Positions 20,444-29,595 of a stretch of DNA of 64,000 nucleotides are shown here, piece by piece. A program made the translations under genes and the position numbers. The notes beneath the pieces were generated by a model. That model saw only the letters and a list, made by a program, of their open reading frames with translations. It did no database searches and was not told where the DNA came from. This stretch comes from Tritrichomonas musculus (lineage: Eukaryota > Parabasalia > Tritrichomonadida > Tritrichomonadidae). The stretch is taken from positions 1,133,001-1,197,000 of the forward strand of contig JAPFFF010000020.1 of NCBI GenBank assembly GCA_039105265.1, given 5' to 3'. Every line of letters begins with the position of its first letter. Position 1 is the stretch's first letter.

Positions 20444-20959
20444 ATGAGCAAAAGAGTACCACAAAGCAAAAGATTGCAGGTAATACAAAAGTGGCTGAAT
20501 GGACGAGAGGATCCAGAATATGAAGTATTTCCTACAAAAAAAGAGGGTAAGTATATTGTTCGCCCACGTAAAGAACCTTTAACTAAAACAGAAACGATTG
20601 AAGAAAAAGCTGTTGGTCAGAATTCCGACACACCTGAGGAAATACCAAAACCCAAAAAACCAATAATAGAAGAACAACCAAAACAAGTATATGATCCAAC
20701 AATAAATATAGAAATACTAAATCAATTAAAGCTATTAGGCGAAGAGTTTAAAAACGAAAAGGCAAAGAAAGAACAGAAGAAAATGATAAAAGATGTAATA
20801 CAAAAACAAATGAGAAAACCATATTATCCACAATACATAAACGCCTTGAGCCAAGAACCAAATCAAATAGAAGACGAATCAGAAGAGGAACCAATACCAG
20901 TAATCCCACCTCAACCTATTCGTAGAAGACGAAATAATATTTTCTCTGATATGATTTAA
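20444..20959 (+). CDS. Polinton unknown protein, 171 aa
   Basis: A charged protein. It starts MSKRVPQSKRLQVIQKWLNG, has a Pro/Glu-rich middle (EEIPKPKKPIIEEQPKQVY), a coiled-coil-like segment (LNQLKLLGEEFKNEKAKKEQ) and a basic C-terminus (PIRRRRNNIF). There is a T-tract and ATCAATTTAA just before the ATG. It sits immediately before the capsid gene. The family is unrecognised; a scaffold or capsid-associated role is possible. Confidence 0.55.
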   Translation: MSKRVPQSKRLQVIQKWLNGREDPEYEVFPTKKEGKYIVRPRKEPLTKTETIEEKAVGQNSDTPEEIPKPKKPIIEEQPKQVYDPTINIEILNQLKLLGEEFKNEKAKKEQKKMIKDVIQKQMRKPYYPQYINALSQEPNQIEDESEEEPIPVIPPQPIRRRRNNIFSDMI

Positions 20960-20990
20960 TTTGCTTTTGTTATTTTTCTCAAAAGAAAAT

Positions 20991-22604
20991 ATGTTAAATC
21001 CAGAAATTGAACTAAGGACGTCAGCTGAAACATGTACCCAAATTGCTAGCTATTTTGATATTGTTGATAATTGTATAGCCTTGTCTGATACCAACAAGCA
21101 ATACACAATTAGTCCTCAAACATCATATTCTCCATCGCCTCCAATTCATAAAGGTTCATATACAAGTGCAATTATATCACCTAACACAAACAATACCGCT
21201 GACATATATAATGGATTTATTAGAGCTGATATGGAGGTAAAGATTAAAGAAGCTGCTGGCAGTAAGATTACGGCAGTAGAAGGCGATGGATATCATTTTA
21301 ATAAAGTATGGTTTGGTTTCAAGGATGCTAGAGATGCAGTTGAGAAATATGAAATAGTAGCTAACGGAATAACGATATATACCCAGAACTTTGGTTGTGA
21401 AGAATCATTTCTAACTGCATGTTGTGCGAATGAAACAACAAAGAGAGCAGATGTATATTCAAAGGCTAGACATAAAGATATATGGAATGGTAGATCAGGC
21501 AGTAGAACAGGATTCATTGTTGATTGGGCAGAAGGATGGAAAGACAAAGCATATAAAATTCACCTAAAGATTGATTTAAGAAGGTTCTTACCATTATCAA
21601 ATATTAAATACCTTCCAGCATTTGCAGGCAAAATTGAACTCCGATTATTCTTTTCATGTGCTGGTATGGTATGTTGTCCAATGGGTCCAGGAAAAGCCTT
21701 TGATTATGATTATAGTGTCAATTCAAAATATAAATTAAATGAAATTACTAATGAATTTATCCCAATTGGTGAACCAATTAAAATGTATACTGATAAACCA
21801 ACTGCTAAAGATGGAGTAACAGAACTTACAGTAGAAAATAGAACATTTCAGGAAGTTGATTACTCCGTTACTGAGTGTTCATCTATTATCCCTTGCTTTG
21901 GTATAGAGGATAATATTTACTCTAGTCTAGTACAACGATATGCAGACCCAACTCATCCACTTACATTTCCAACCCAAACGATATCTATTTACACTACTAC
22001 TACTCCATTAAAGAACCCTAATGACAAGACTACTTGCACAATCACTCCTCGCTTTGTTGACTCAATTTACTTATTATTTCCTGTGAAGCATACTCATCAT
22101 ACATACTTTAAGAATCCTAACTTTAAGTCCTTCCAATTAAACTGTGGAGGTTACGGTAACATTCCTGCAAAACCTTTTGGCACGACAGATGAATACCCAG
22201 AGTTCTTAGAATATTGTCAAAACGCAATGAACGTGAATGGAGGACAAAGTGGTTTTAATAAGGAAGTGGTAAGCAGTTTAACATATTGTCATAGAGATAC
22301 TACTACTAATAAACCAATATTTGGATTATCAACTGGAACTTATCCAAATGATAGGAGTAGTTTCTTTATCGGATTACCTACAGAAACTGATAATACATAT
22401 CAACAAGGATTAACCTCTTTGTCACCTATTAATTTTGAAATAAATGTAACACAAGAAACAGGTGACAATACATATGCAAAAGCTACTCAAACTCCACCTT
22501 TAATATGTCTCTTATTTGATTCATCTATATCTATCTTAGTTCAACCGAATGGCATGCCACCTTTAGTACGCCTTGGCAATTATGACTTGACCTCAAGGGA
22601 TTAA
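20991..22604 (+). CDS. Polinton major capsid protein (double jelly-roll), probable
   Basis: 537 residues from the ATG of MLNPEIELRT; an upstream TTG-initiated extension only adds a T-rich leader. Features fitting Polinton capsid proteins are the length, the beta-rich sequence and the mid-protein stretch YKIHLKIDLRRFLPLSNIKY followed by LPAFAGKIELRLFF, which resembles the conserved end of the first jelly roll (basic/aromatic then polar-LPLS then hydrophobic strand). The C-terminus (ICLLFDSSISILVQPNGMPP) is a further hydrophobic strand. It is expected to form trimeric capsomers of an icosahedral shell. The assignment rests on pattern and synteny next to the ATPase; a structure comparison would be decisive. 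Confidence 0.75.
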   Translation: MLNPEIELRTSAETCTQIASYFDIVDNCIALSDTNKQYTISPQTSYSPSPPIHKGSYTSAIISPNTNNTADIYNGFIRADMEVKIKEAAGSKITAVEGDGYHFNKVWFGFKDARDAVEKYEIVANGITIYTQNFGCEESFLTACCANETTKRADVYSKARHKDIWNGRSGSRTGFIVDWAEGWKDKAYKIHLKIDLRRFLPLSNIKYLPAFAGKIELRLFFSCAGMVCCPMGPGKAFDYDYSVNSKYKLNEITNEFIPIGEPIKMYTDKPTAKDGVTELTVENRTFQEVDYSVTECSSIIPCFGIEDNIYSSLVQRYADPTHPLTFPTQTISIYTTTTPLKNPNDKTTCTITPRFVDSIYLLFPVKHTHHTYFKNPNFKSFQLNCGGYGNIPAKPFGTTDEYPEFLEYCQNAMNVNGGQSGFNKEVVSSLTYCHRDTTTNKPIFGLSTGTYPNDRSSFFIGLPTETDNTYQQGLTSLSPINFEINVTQETGDNTYAKATQTPPLICLLFDSSISILVQPNGMPPLVRLGNYDLTSRD

Positions 22605-22672
22605 ATAACAAAAATAATTGCGTCTTTCTATTTTAATTATATTTTTTTATTATCACTATACATAAATACAAA

Positions 22673-23290
22673 ATGACAGAAGAACAAGTTATAGATTTTG
22701 TTACAATAAATGAGTATCCTGATTATGAGATACTTAACCAGTATCCATTCACTATTAGACGAAAGGATAATCATTATGAAGTAAAGGAACGAGTAAACAA
22801 AAGTAATGGATATCCAAGTGTAAATCTTAATGGAAACAAGATAGATAAGCATAGAATAATTGCCAAACAGTTCATATCAAATGACGACCCAAAACATAAA
22901 ACACAAGTGGATCATATATCAAAAGACAGAACGGATTATCATTTGAGCAATCTTCGTTGGGTTTCAGCAAGTGAAAATAACAGAAATGCTTCATCAAGAA
23001 ATGGTGTTAAATACGAGTTTGTTGACGATATACCAGATGAGGCTATAGTTATTACTCACTATGACCTAAAGAATGAAAGAAGAGTATTTGATGAAAATAA
23101 GTATTATTACTATTATGATGAAGAAACGGAAGAAGATGTTTTCTATGAACAAATAACTGATGATGTTTATAGGATAATGCACATAAATACAGAAAAAGGA
23201 GGACGTAAAATGATTAAAACAAGAGATATTAATCACAAACCAACTTCTATGTTAATACATACTTTCAAACAACAATACGGATTAGACTAA
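22673..23290 (+). CDS. HNH endonuclease (homing-type, NUMOD4/HNH_3)
   Basis: 205 residues. The N-terminal part (DYEILNQYPFTIRRKDNHYE) is a NUMOD4-like module. The HNH core follows: VNLNGNKIDKHRIIAKQFI, then TQVDHISKDRTDYHLSNLRW and VSASENNRNASSR, with H in KHRI, the VDHI histidine and the NLRW segment in classical order (residues about 60-105). Such enzymes nick or cut DNA and often spread as selfish genes in large DNA viruses. The C-terminal half (about 120-205) is unassigned. TCACTA and a T-tract lie ahead of the ATG. Confidence 0.8.
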   Translation: MTEEQVIDFVTINEYPDYEILNQYPFTIRRKDNHYEVKERVNKSNGYPSVNLNGNKIDKHRIIAKQFISNDDPKHKTQVDHISKDRTDYHLSNLRWVSASENNRNASSRNGVKYEFVDDIPDEAIVITHYDLKNERRVFDENKYYYYYDEETEEDVFYEQITDDVYRIMHINTEKGGRKMIKTRDINHKPTSMLIHTFKQQYGLD

Positions 23291-23326
23291 AAAATTTTAA
23301 TTATATTTTTTTTATTTCCATACAAA

Positions 23327-23776
23327 ATGCAAGACCAATATAAAGTATATGATTACATCAATAATGTTATTTCCCTCGCTGATAACCCAGAAGATTTTAA
23401 GGAAAGTAATTTCGCTATCCTTTGTGATCGATATCCAATTCAACTTTCAAAAAATAAATATTTAGCAAAAGTCATCTACATATCAATTAAGGCGGACAAG
23501 AACGTATGGAGGATATATCCGGACAAAATTAAAGAATATGATATAGAACACATAGTATTAAATACTAACTCAAGAAGGAAAATTAATTATAAAATGCAAG
23601 AGTTTTTTGTTAATGGTTCAAATAAGGAACAAGAATATGGAGAATACAGTTACTACAATTATTCAATAGAATTAGCATCTAAAAAGACTAAAACAATGAT
23701 AGAGGAATTACGTAAGAAATATGAATTAAATACACCTGAACTATTTATCGGTCTTCATCAAGAGCTAGTTCTGTAA
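23327..23776 (+). CDS. Polinton unknown protein, 149 aa
   Basis: It starts MQDQYKVYDYINNVISLADN. A mixed alpha/beta sequence with AKVIYISIKADKNVWRIYPD in the middle and an aromatic-rich NKEQEYGEYSYYNYSIELAS late. There is no recognised family, signal or membrane segment. The ATG follows a T8 tract and CCATACAAA. It is one of a run of short plus-strand genes between capsid and polymerase blocks. Confidence 0.55.
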   Translation: MQDQYKVYDYINNVISLADNPEDFKESNFAILCDRYPIQLSKNKYLAKVIYISIKADKNVWRIYPDKIKEYDIEHIVLNTNSRRKINYKMQEFFVNGSNKEQEYGEYSYYNYSIELASKKTKTMIEELRKKYELNTPELFIGLHQELVL

Positions 23777-23815
23777 GTCGGAATCTCGACCAACCAATTT
23801 TTTTTTGAAAAAGAA

Positions 23816-24244
23816 ATGAATAAGTACGGAAAACCCAATTCAACAACAGTTGGAGCAGAGGGGACAATGTTTAATGAAGGAACTAAGACTGAGAAGACAA
23901 TAGAGTTTAATCACTTTGGCATATTTTCTAATGACAATACTTACGCAGTTACGTTTAACCCAAGAATTAATAGACCACCAACAAAGTATATGGAAAACAA
24001 ACCAGTCAAACCACCAAAGAGTAATCAACATAAAACAAAACCATTACACGAACCACCTGTTAGTATTACAGATGGAGGGTATTATTTGAAGAAAGATAAA
24101 GCACCCAAAGCTCCTATTCTTCCTCCATACTTAAAGAAACCAGAGAAATTAGGAGAAATACAAGGTAGAGCGGATGAAAGAAATAAAGGAAGGATTGGAT
24201 ACTTTAAACCAATTAATGTTAAGCAAGCTAATATTCATTACTGA
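23816..24244 (+). CDS. Polinton unknown protein, 142 aa
   Basis: A Pro- and Lys-rich, low-complexity protein (VKPPKSNQHKTKPLHEPPVS; APKAPILPPYLKKPEKLGEI) with a short beta-like section (FNHFGIFSN, YAVTFNP). Probably largely disordered. It has a T9 tract and GAAAAAGAA before the ATG. The function is unknown. Confidence 0.5.
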   Translation: MNKYGKPNSTTVGAEGTMFNEGTKTEKTIEFNHFGIFSNDNTYAVTFNPRINRPPTKYMENKPVKPPKSNQHKTKPLHEPPVSITDGGYYLKKDKAPKAPILPPYLKKPEKLGEIQGRADERNKGRIGYFKPINVKQANIHY

Positions 24245-24272
24245 TTGATTATCAACTTTTTTTCGAAAGGAA

Positions 24273-24779
24273 ATGATAAAGAAGAGATCCAACAATGGAG
24301 TTAACGCGAACGTTTCATTAGAACCTCAAGCAGCAGCACAGTCAACAAGCAATATAAATAATAATATTATTATAAACAAAAGGGATGATGGAAAAGAAGA
24401 AATTGTTATCACTCGTAATGTTGAATTAGAAGAGAATCAAGAAGAAGAAGCAAAGGATGTTAAGTACGTGATACTTGAAACGTATGCAAAAATATTGTTA
24501 GACCAGGACAAAGCATTATTATCCAACTTAATATCAAAGAATTGTATAATTGTCCCTGTTACTGCCTTATCTAATATAATTAAAACAATTATTAAGGCGG
24601 AGGTGGTAGAAATAAGTCTTGATGAGGATGTAGGTTGTTGTGCAGGGAAAGCTAATCCAATACGTAAGATAGATTCCATTAAGATAGTAAATGATAATGG
24701 AGAAGTATGTACTGATTTCAAACAAGTATATAACAAAGAATATAATGAATTAGTTAACAAATATCATCTTGTGTCTTAA
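24273..24779 (+). CDS. Polinton unknown protein, 168 aa
   Basis: The N-terminal 50 residues are Asn/Glu-rich and probably disordered. The C-terminal 110 form a compact domain (KYVILETYAKILLDQDKALL; CIIVPVTALSNIIKTI; EISLDEDVGCCAGKANPI). Two adjacent cysteines and the beta-alternating pattern suggest a folded domain, but I recognise no family. A T7 tract and CGAAAGGAA lie before the ATG. Confidence 0.5.
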   Translation: MIKKRSNNGVNANVSLEPQAAAQSTSNINNNIIINKRDDGKEEIVITRNVELEENQEEEAKDVKYVILETYAKILLDQDKALLSNLISKNCIIVPVTALSNIIKTIIKAEVVEISLDEDVGCCAGKANPIRKIDSIKIVNDNGEVCTDFKQVYNKEYNELVNKYHLVS

Positions 24780-24827
24780 GCATGCAGTTAATATGTAATT
24801 ATTATTTGTTTTTTTATTTTTATCAAA

Positions 24828-25052
24828 ATGACGAGTAAAATAGACCTAAACCAATTCAAGAAAACAGAAGTAATAAAGAAATTGTCCAAATCGAAGTCAA
24901 GTGAGAATCTGACGTCAATGGATACTCCGAAAAGAGGCAGGAAGAGTAAATATAATACCCCTGAAGAAAGACTTGAAGCCAGACGACAACAACAAAAAGA
25001 ATATAGACAAAGAAAGAAGCAAGAGCTAGAGGAATTGAAAGAAAATTGCTGA
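24828..25052 (+). CDS. Small basic bZIP-like protein, 74 aa
   Basis: It has an AT-hook-like KRGRKSKY (about 36-43) followed by a long basic helix, EERLEARRQQQKEYRQRKKQ, and an acidic Leu-containing end. Basic-region helices like this are DNA-binding in bZIP factors and are found as short virus proteins. It could condense or regulate element DNA. It is the last gene of the plus block. A conserved hairpin repeat follows 40 bases after the stop. Confidence 0.55.
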   Translation: MTSKIDLNQFKKTEVIKKLSKSKSSENLTSMDTPKRGRKSKYNTPEERLEARRQQQKEYRQRKKQELEELKENC

Positions 25053-25090
25053 AATGGTTACTGCTGAGAAGAAAGAAGCATGAAAACAAA

Positions 25091-25152
25091 AAAATCTTCA
25101 TCTTATTTTTGGTTTGGGTTAACAGGTTAGTTCTAACCCTATTTTTCTAACC
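25091..25152 (+). terminator. Gene-end hairpin repeat, copy A
   Basis: A 62-base unit containing GGGTTAACAGG then GGTTAGTTCTAACC, which folds as a 6-bp stem with a 2-base loop, followed by CTATTTTTCTAACC. It lies 39 bases after the stop of the small basic gene. Copy C (26327-26389) is the same unit, nearly identical, at the end of the polymerase gene on the other strand. Repeated palindromes at gene ends suggest 3'-end formation as in Mimivirus and virophages. Confidence 0.55.
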
Positions 25153-25211
25153 ATTCAGAGTCATCTGATAAACAAAAATATAAGATGATTTTTTTAGTAT
25201 TTTTGGTCCTT

Positions 25212-25248
25212 GGGTTAACAGGTTAGTTCTAACCCTATTTTTCTAACC
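25212..25248 (+). terminator. Gene-end hairpin repeat, copy B
   Basis: A direct copy of the core of copy A (GGGTTAACAGG, GGTTAGTTCTAACC, CTATTTTTCTAACC). It abuts the stop codon of the minus-strand gene that ends at 25250. A and B together fill the gap between two convergent genes. Confidence 0.55.
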
Positions 25249-25249
25249 T

Positions 25250-26281
25250 TTACAATTTACTCACATACATAATGTTATGAACCTTTGTTATCTTCCATTT
25301 GCCTGTCTGTTCAATCTTTTCTGTTAATTGTGCAAATGTTAATTTCTGTCCAAACTCTTTGGCATATCTCTGCTGAACATCCTTTAACAATAATCTATCA
25401 ATGTTTGGATAATTGTTCTGCATAAACTTGGCTAAATCGTAATCAGACTCATCAAACTGCCTATCGATTTCTTCCTGTTCAGCTCTCATACGTTGAACTT
25501 CACGCAAAGTATATTCATATAATCTCTGTTTGGCCTCACACTTACTGCAACGTTTATTGGAACTTGAATTGATATTAAATATTTTAGTATTAATCCTCGT
25601 AATACAGCATCTAAGCTTCAATAAGGTATTGTAATCAATATGAAATTCATTAACCTTACTTCTTAAGCTCTCATGATTATTATTGTTTTCCATATCATAC
25701 CAGTAATAACAGAATACATCATATATACAGTTAGCGTATCTTTCAATAAACTCTTTATATTTCTCAAAGTCTTCACTCTCCAAAAGTTCACTTGTACTCA
25801 TCACTACTTTATCGCACTTCTCATTCATAGCATTGTGGTCACAATAATAACCAACAAACTGTACATTCATTTTACGTAGAAACTTCTTAAGTTCTGCACT
25901 ATCTGTCTTTAATACTTCTATTTCATTAAATATTGGTTCAAATGGTTTTGTCTGTGATATTGGCATTATCTTTGGAAGACTTGAAATCATAGTGAAAACG
26001 TCTTTGATATATTTATTGTTGTGCTCAAACTTAACATCATAAGCATCAGGATTATAGTTATTGGTTAGCAAATCCCTCATAATCATTCTCTTTGTGTTTA
26101 ATTCCTTCTCACAACTAACTTCCACAAGAGGCTTAATAGGGTTTCCATGAATATCATAATACTTATCAACTTTCCCATTTACATCAGATATTGGTTTAGG
26201 TATTAGGTCAACAAGATATTCATTAACATTGAAGTCGGTGTCGAACGAGGCTTGAGCTTGTGTATTTGTTTGCGCTATCAT
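25250..26281 (-). CDS. Polinton unknown protein downstream of PolB, 343 aa
   Basis: It starts MIAQTNTQAQASFDTDFNVN. The mid-part is helical and contains Cys/His residues (QFVGYYCDHNAMNEKCDKVV; NKRCSKCEAKQR near 243), so a small zinc site is possible. A helix rich in Arg/Glu/Gln follows (TLREVQRMRAEQEEIDRQFD) and a C-terminal domain (FAQLTEKIEQTGKWKITKVH). It is on the same strand as PolB and about 100 bases after it, so probably a replication-class gene. It is bracketed by copies of the hairpin repeat. The function is unrecognised. Confidence 0.55.
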   Translation of the reverse strand: MIAQTNTQAQASFDTDFNVNEYLVDLIPKPISDVNGKVDKYYDIHGNPIKPLVEVSCEKELNTKRMIMRDLLTNNYNPDAYDVKFEHNNKYIKDVFTMISSLPKIMPISQTKPFEPIFNEIEVLKTDSAELKKFLRKMNVQFVGYYCDHNAMNEKCDKVVMSTSELLESEDFEKYKEFIERYANCIYDVFCYYWYDMENNNNHESLRSKVNEFHIDYNTLLKLRCCITRINTKIFNINSSSNKRCSKCEAKQRLYEYTLREVQRMRAEQEEIDRQFDESDYDLAKFMQNNYPNIDRLLLKDVQQRYAKEFGQKLTFAQLTEKIEQTGKWKITKVHNIMYVSKL

Positions 26282-26326
26282 TAGGTTTATGTAAATGGAT
26301 GATAAAAAATTAACTAAAAAAATAAA

Positions 26327-26389
26327 GGTTAGAAAAATAGGGTTAGATCTAACCTGTTAACCCAAACCAAAAATAAGATGAAGATTTTT
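26327..26389 (-). terminator. Gene-end hairpin repeat, copy C
   Basis: The inverted counterpart of copy A, over about 62 bases with few differences. Its stem centre is the perfect palindrome GGTTAGATCTAACC. The repeat overlaps the last bases of the polymerase stop codon. Relative to the gene it follows, its orientation is the same as that of copy A. Confidence 0.6.
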
Positions 26390-29300
26390 AGAATTTGATT
26401 CTTCGTTCAAACACAGGAAGATTTACTTGTTGATAAGAACTACTCTTTCTGAAGCAATTAGCACCATCAAGGAGGTTAAATGTAATTTCCTCTCCATCAT
26501 AAAGTTTCTCATATAGTTGCTCAATTGTTATACCCATTCTTTTTGCTTTGTTCAGGATAACTTGTTTTGGTATTCCTTTTAATCTAATGTGATAGCCTTC
26601 ATTACCTTTTTCATCAACTAGGATATCTAAGTAACTTTTCTTTCCTAATGCTATTAATTTCCTTGAATGAACACTACCGACAGCACCATTAAACGAATCA
26701 AAGTCACAATGAAACTGTGTCATCTTCTTACCAATCAACTCCTTCCCATATTTTTTCTTGAACACCTCAGCTATCCTTGGTACATCTATTTCTCTAACGT
26801 GTACGCTATCTGTATCTGTATAGTAGATGTCTATTCCATTTTGCTCAGCTGTACTCATTACCCTATTCATTAAATGTTTGCTCCATGACAAGACACTAGC
26901 ACCAAAATGAGGTAAATTAAAATGACTGTTTATTGGTTTAACCTTCTTAACATATACATTATCAATTGACTTGTTCTCTATCACCTCTGTTATGTAATTA
27001 TAGTTCTTCCATATATATTTAATGGCTTTATCTTTTGGTATGCATTTAGTTTCAGTTGTTGTTGCCTTTAGGATAGATTTTCCGTAAATAGAATTAAGAA
27101 GTAGTTTAATGGTTTGTTGCAATGGATTGTTAGCATCTTGGTATCTCCTTCTTAGATTGAACAATTTCTCTATAAATACATTAATCTTGTTGTTGAATCC
27201 TTTGTCAAAGTAATATCCTCTAATAAACTCATAATCGAAATCATAAAACTCCATCAAGTCCATAAAAGCTCTCTTGTCTATGTAATAATTGTTGATGGGG
27301 TTGTTGTTAAATATTTTTGACCCTTGATCATTCCTACTAAATATTTGACCAAATTTATATGGTTTGTCAGCCTTGCACTTGATCTTCTTGATATTGATTT
27401 CAATGAAGAACTGATCAAAATCTAATAATTCTTTCGTAAACATATCCGATGGGCCCGCACGATTAGTACCTGAGGCCTCCAGGCGAATTACTTCTGGCAC
27501 TCCTTTAGGTACACCAGACATAATACTCATTGCACTAGGATATAAACTGACTGCATCAAAATCTTGTATCCTTTCCTCTATATATTGCTTTTCATTATTA
27601 GCTGTCATTGTTCTACCTCCACTAACGCATCTCTGAATGAAGTTTTGTGGTTTACCACTAAGTTGATAACACCCATCAAAGCAACCAAATTTATATGCAT
27701 AATAGTAGCCAATAGAGCTAATGGATATAAAGTTATGGACATCAAGCATCTTTGTCTTCGTCTGCTTAAATACTTCTACCAGATCTCTATTAAATTTCTC
27801 TACTCCCTTCATCAATACTATGCAATCCAGTTTGCAATAATAGATGGCATACTTCATAATATCAATAGCTCCTCCAACATATGCACCACAAGCTTTTGCA
27901 TTATCTATTAATTGCTTCCAGTCTTGTTTTATCTGTGTCAATGGTTTCTTGTCTTGGTTCTCCATGTAATACTGTAGTTGAAATTCAAGCGCAGAGACAG
28001 TTTTCCTATTTATGTTCCTTTCAGTATATATTTTATAGGCCATTACCTCTTTATGAACTGGTAACTGAAACATCTTGCCAAATGAAGCTAATGCAGCAGG
28101 GATGATAGAGTAGCTATTGCGGAAAGTTAATCTCTTGTTAGGTTTATACTTTGTCATGACTATTTGCAGAATCGTTCCACTTCTCTCTGTTATTTGTACA
28201 TCCCATCCAGGAGTATTTATAAAGAAACAAGCATCATATTTAAGGTTATGGAAGTAAATGAGAGAATTGTTCTCCAATGACTTTAGTAATCTGTCAGCGA
28301 TATTCTCCCCATCAAATATCATTTTATGAATTAACTCTTTGGTCCTGTACACAGTAATATTTAGATAAGGCATATGGGGTGATACAGTGGTATTAGTTTC
28401 AAAATCAGAATAATAAATCCTACTCCACTCTCTCTCCTTTTTCGTCTCTGATGAATCTATTAGTTTACAGCACAATTCAGGATCATATTCAAGGTCTGTA
28501 TAATCCGCTAAGTGAGAGTTGTATTCATTCGTTGCTAAGATATTCATTTCACAGTTCTTTATCTCCCTGAACTTTCCTTCTTTAAATAGCTTGCGAAATA
28601 TTGCCATAGGTTTAACACCATTTAGGGGTTTATATATCATGTAATGGTTCTTGTACAGTAATAAGTCAACAATTCGGTCATACTCTTTGGCCCATGGTCT
28701 CTTTCTTGTATCTATTTTTATTTCTTGTTGGTTTACTACATCTTTTCCCTCATTAATCCTTCTTACAACAAAATGGCATTTAAACTGCTTGGCTATATCG
28801 TATATCAAGTTATTGGGGATTAACCTAGTCTTGACCATAAAGCGTAAATAATTAATTTCCTCATCAGTGAATACTCCAGACTGAATGCAAGCATATACCA
28901 AACAATTGTCTTTATAGTTCTTCTTATCAACTGTCTTGAATATTTGGTACTGTGATAAGTCTAAATCAGAAAGATTAATATAAGGGAAGAATCCACCTTC
29001 TGGATTATCGCGATAATCTTCGTCGACTTCAACTTCTTCTTCATACAACTTACCTTTATTATCTTCTTTATTAATAGTGAATGATGTTTGCTTGCCTCTC
29101 TTTCTATTTTTAATGAAGAGCAACTGGTATTTTGCAGGGATGAATACATTGCCAACCCAAGGATTATTGTCTGAACAGTCATCATTCAAGTCTATTGTCC
29201 CTGATATATGTCCTATTGTTGAATCTAATCTTCGTGCCTTGGAAAGTGTAAACCATTTGTATTCCTCACCACCTAATGATTCGCTTTTTACTACTATATT

Positions 29301-29540
29301 CTTCTTGTTCTCTTTGTGTAATTGTCTTAATGTTTCAGTGAAAGCAAGTCTCTTATCTTCATCATCACCTATATCTATGTCAAATGATATTTCTTTCTTA
29401 GCCTTGGTCATGAATTCTTTCAAATATTTCTTGAACTTTCGTTTGTCTCTTACGTCTTTCACCCTTTGCTTATACTCTTTTCTTGCTTCCGTTCTTGCAG
29501 TCGAATAGAGGTCAACTGATATATCAAAGAGGTATGTCAT
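26388..29540 (-). CDS. Polinton protein-primed DNA polymerase family B
   Basis: 1050 residues. Exonuclease motif I is IYYSDFETN (about 377) and the Exo II-like LIYFHNLKYDACF lies about 50 residues on. Polymerase motif A is DFDAVSLYPSAMS (about 658), motif B is KLLLNSIYGKSI (about 815), motif C is YYTDTDSVHV (about 906), and the thumb motif KKSYLDI lies near 965. The two-insert spacing between A and B and the overall length fit protein-primed PolB of Polintons and linear plasmids, which replicate DNA from a protein bound at the terminal repeats. The N-terminal 340 residues are unassigned and may include the terminal-protein function. The start codon is ATG, with an AT-rich 55-base gap to the divergent GIY-YIG gene. 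Confidence 0.93.
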   Translation of the reverse strand: MTYLFDISVDLYSTARTEARKEYKQRVKDVRDKRKFKKYLKEFMTKAKKEISFDIDIGDDEDKRLAFTETLRQLHKENKKNIVVKSESLGGEEYKWFTLSKARRLDSTIGHISGTIDLNDDCSDNNPWVGNVFIPAKYQLLFIKNRKRGKQTSFTINKEDNKGKLYEEEVEVDEDYRDNPEGGFFPYINLSDLDLSQYQIFKTVDKKNYKDNCLVYACIQSGVFTDEEINYLRFMVKTRLIPNNLIYDIAKQFKCHFVVRRINEGKDVVNQQEIKIDTRKRPWAKEYDRIVDLLLYKNHYMIYKPLNGVKPMAIFRKLFKEGKFREIKNCEMNILATNEYNSHLADYTDLEYDPELCCKLIDSSETKKEREWSRIYYSDFETNTTVSPHMPYLNITVYRTKELIHKMIFDGENIADRLLKSLENNSLIYFHNLKYDACFFINTPGWDVQITERSGTILQIVMTKYKPNKRLTFRNSYSIIPAALASFGKMFQLPVHKEVMAYKIYTERNINRKTVSALEFQLQYYMENQDKKPLTQIKQDWKQLIDNAKACGAYVGGAIDIMKYAIYYCKLDCIVLMKGVEKFNRDLVEVFKQTKTKMLDVHNFISISSIGYYYAYKFGCFDGCYQLSGKPQNFIQRCVSGGRTMTANNEKQYIEERIQDFDAVSLYPSAMSIMSGVPKGVPEVIRLEASGTNRAGPSDMFTKELLDFDQFFIEINIKKIKCKADKPYKFGQIFSRNDQGSKIFNNNPINNYYIDKRAFMDLMEFYDFDYEFIRGYYFDKGFNNKINVFIEKLFNLRRRYQDANNPLQQTIKLLLNSIYGKSILKATTTETKCIPKDKAIKYIWKNYNYITEVIENKSIDNVYVKKVKPINSHFNLPHFGASVLSWSKHLMNRVMSTAEQNGIDIYYTDTDSVHVREIDVPRIAEVFKKKYGKELIGKKMTQFHCDFDSFNGAVGSVHSRKLIALGKKSYLDILVDEKGNEGYHIRLKGIPKQVILNKAKRMGITIEQLYEKLYDGEEITFNLLDGANCFRKSSSYQQVNLPVFERRIKF

Positions 29541-29595
29541 TTAAGTGTAAATAAGAAATAAAAAAATATCACGCTAAATATTTATTAACCCTAAA

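Noticed and set aside
28961-29508. ORFs antisense to the polymerase (for example a 143-codon plus-strand frame)
   Set aside because: They shadow a strongly supported PolB frame and contain no domain pattern.
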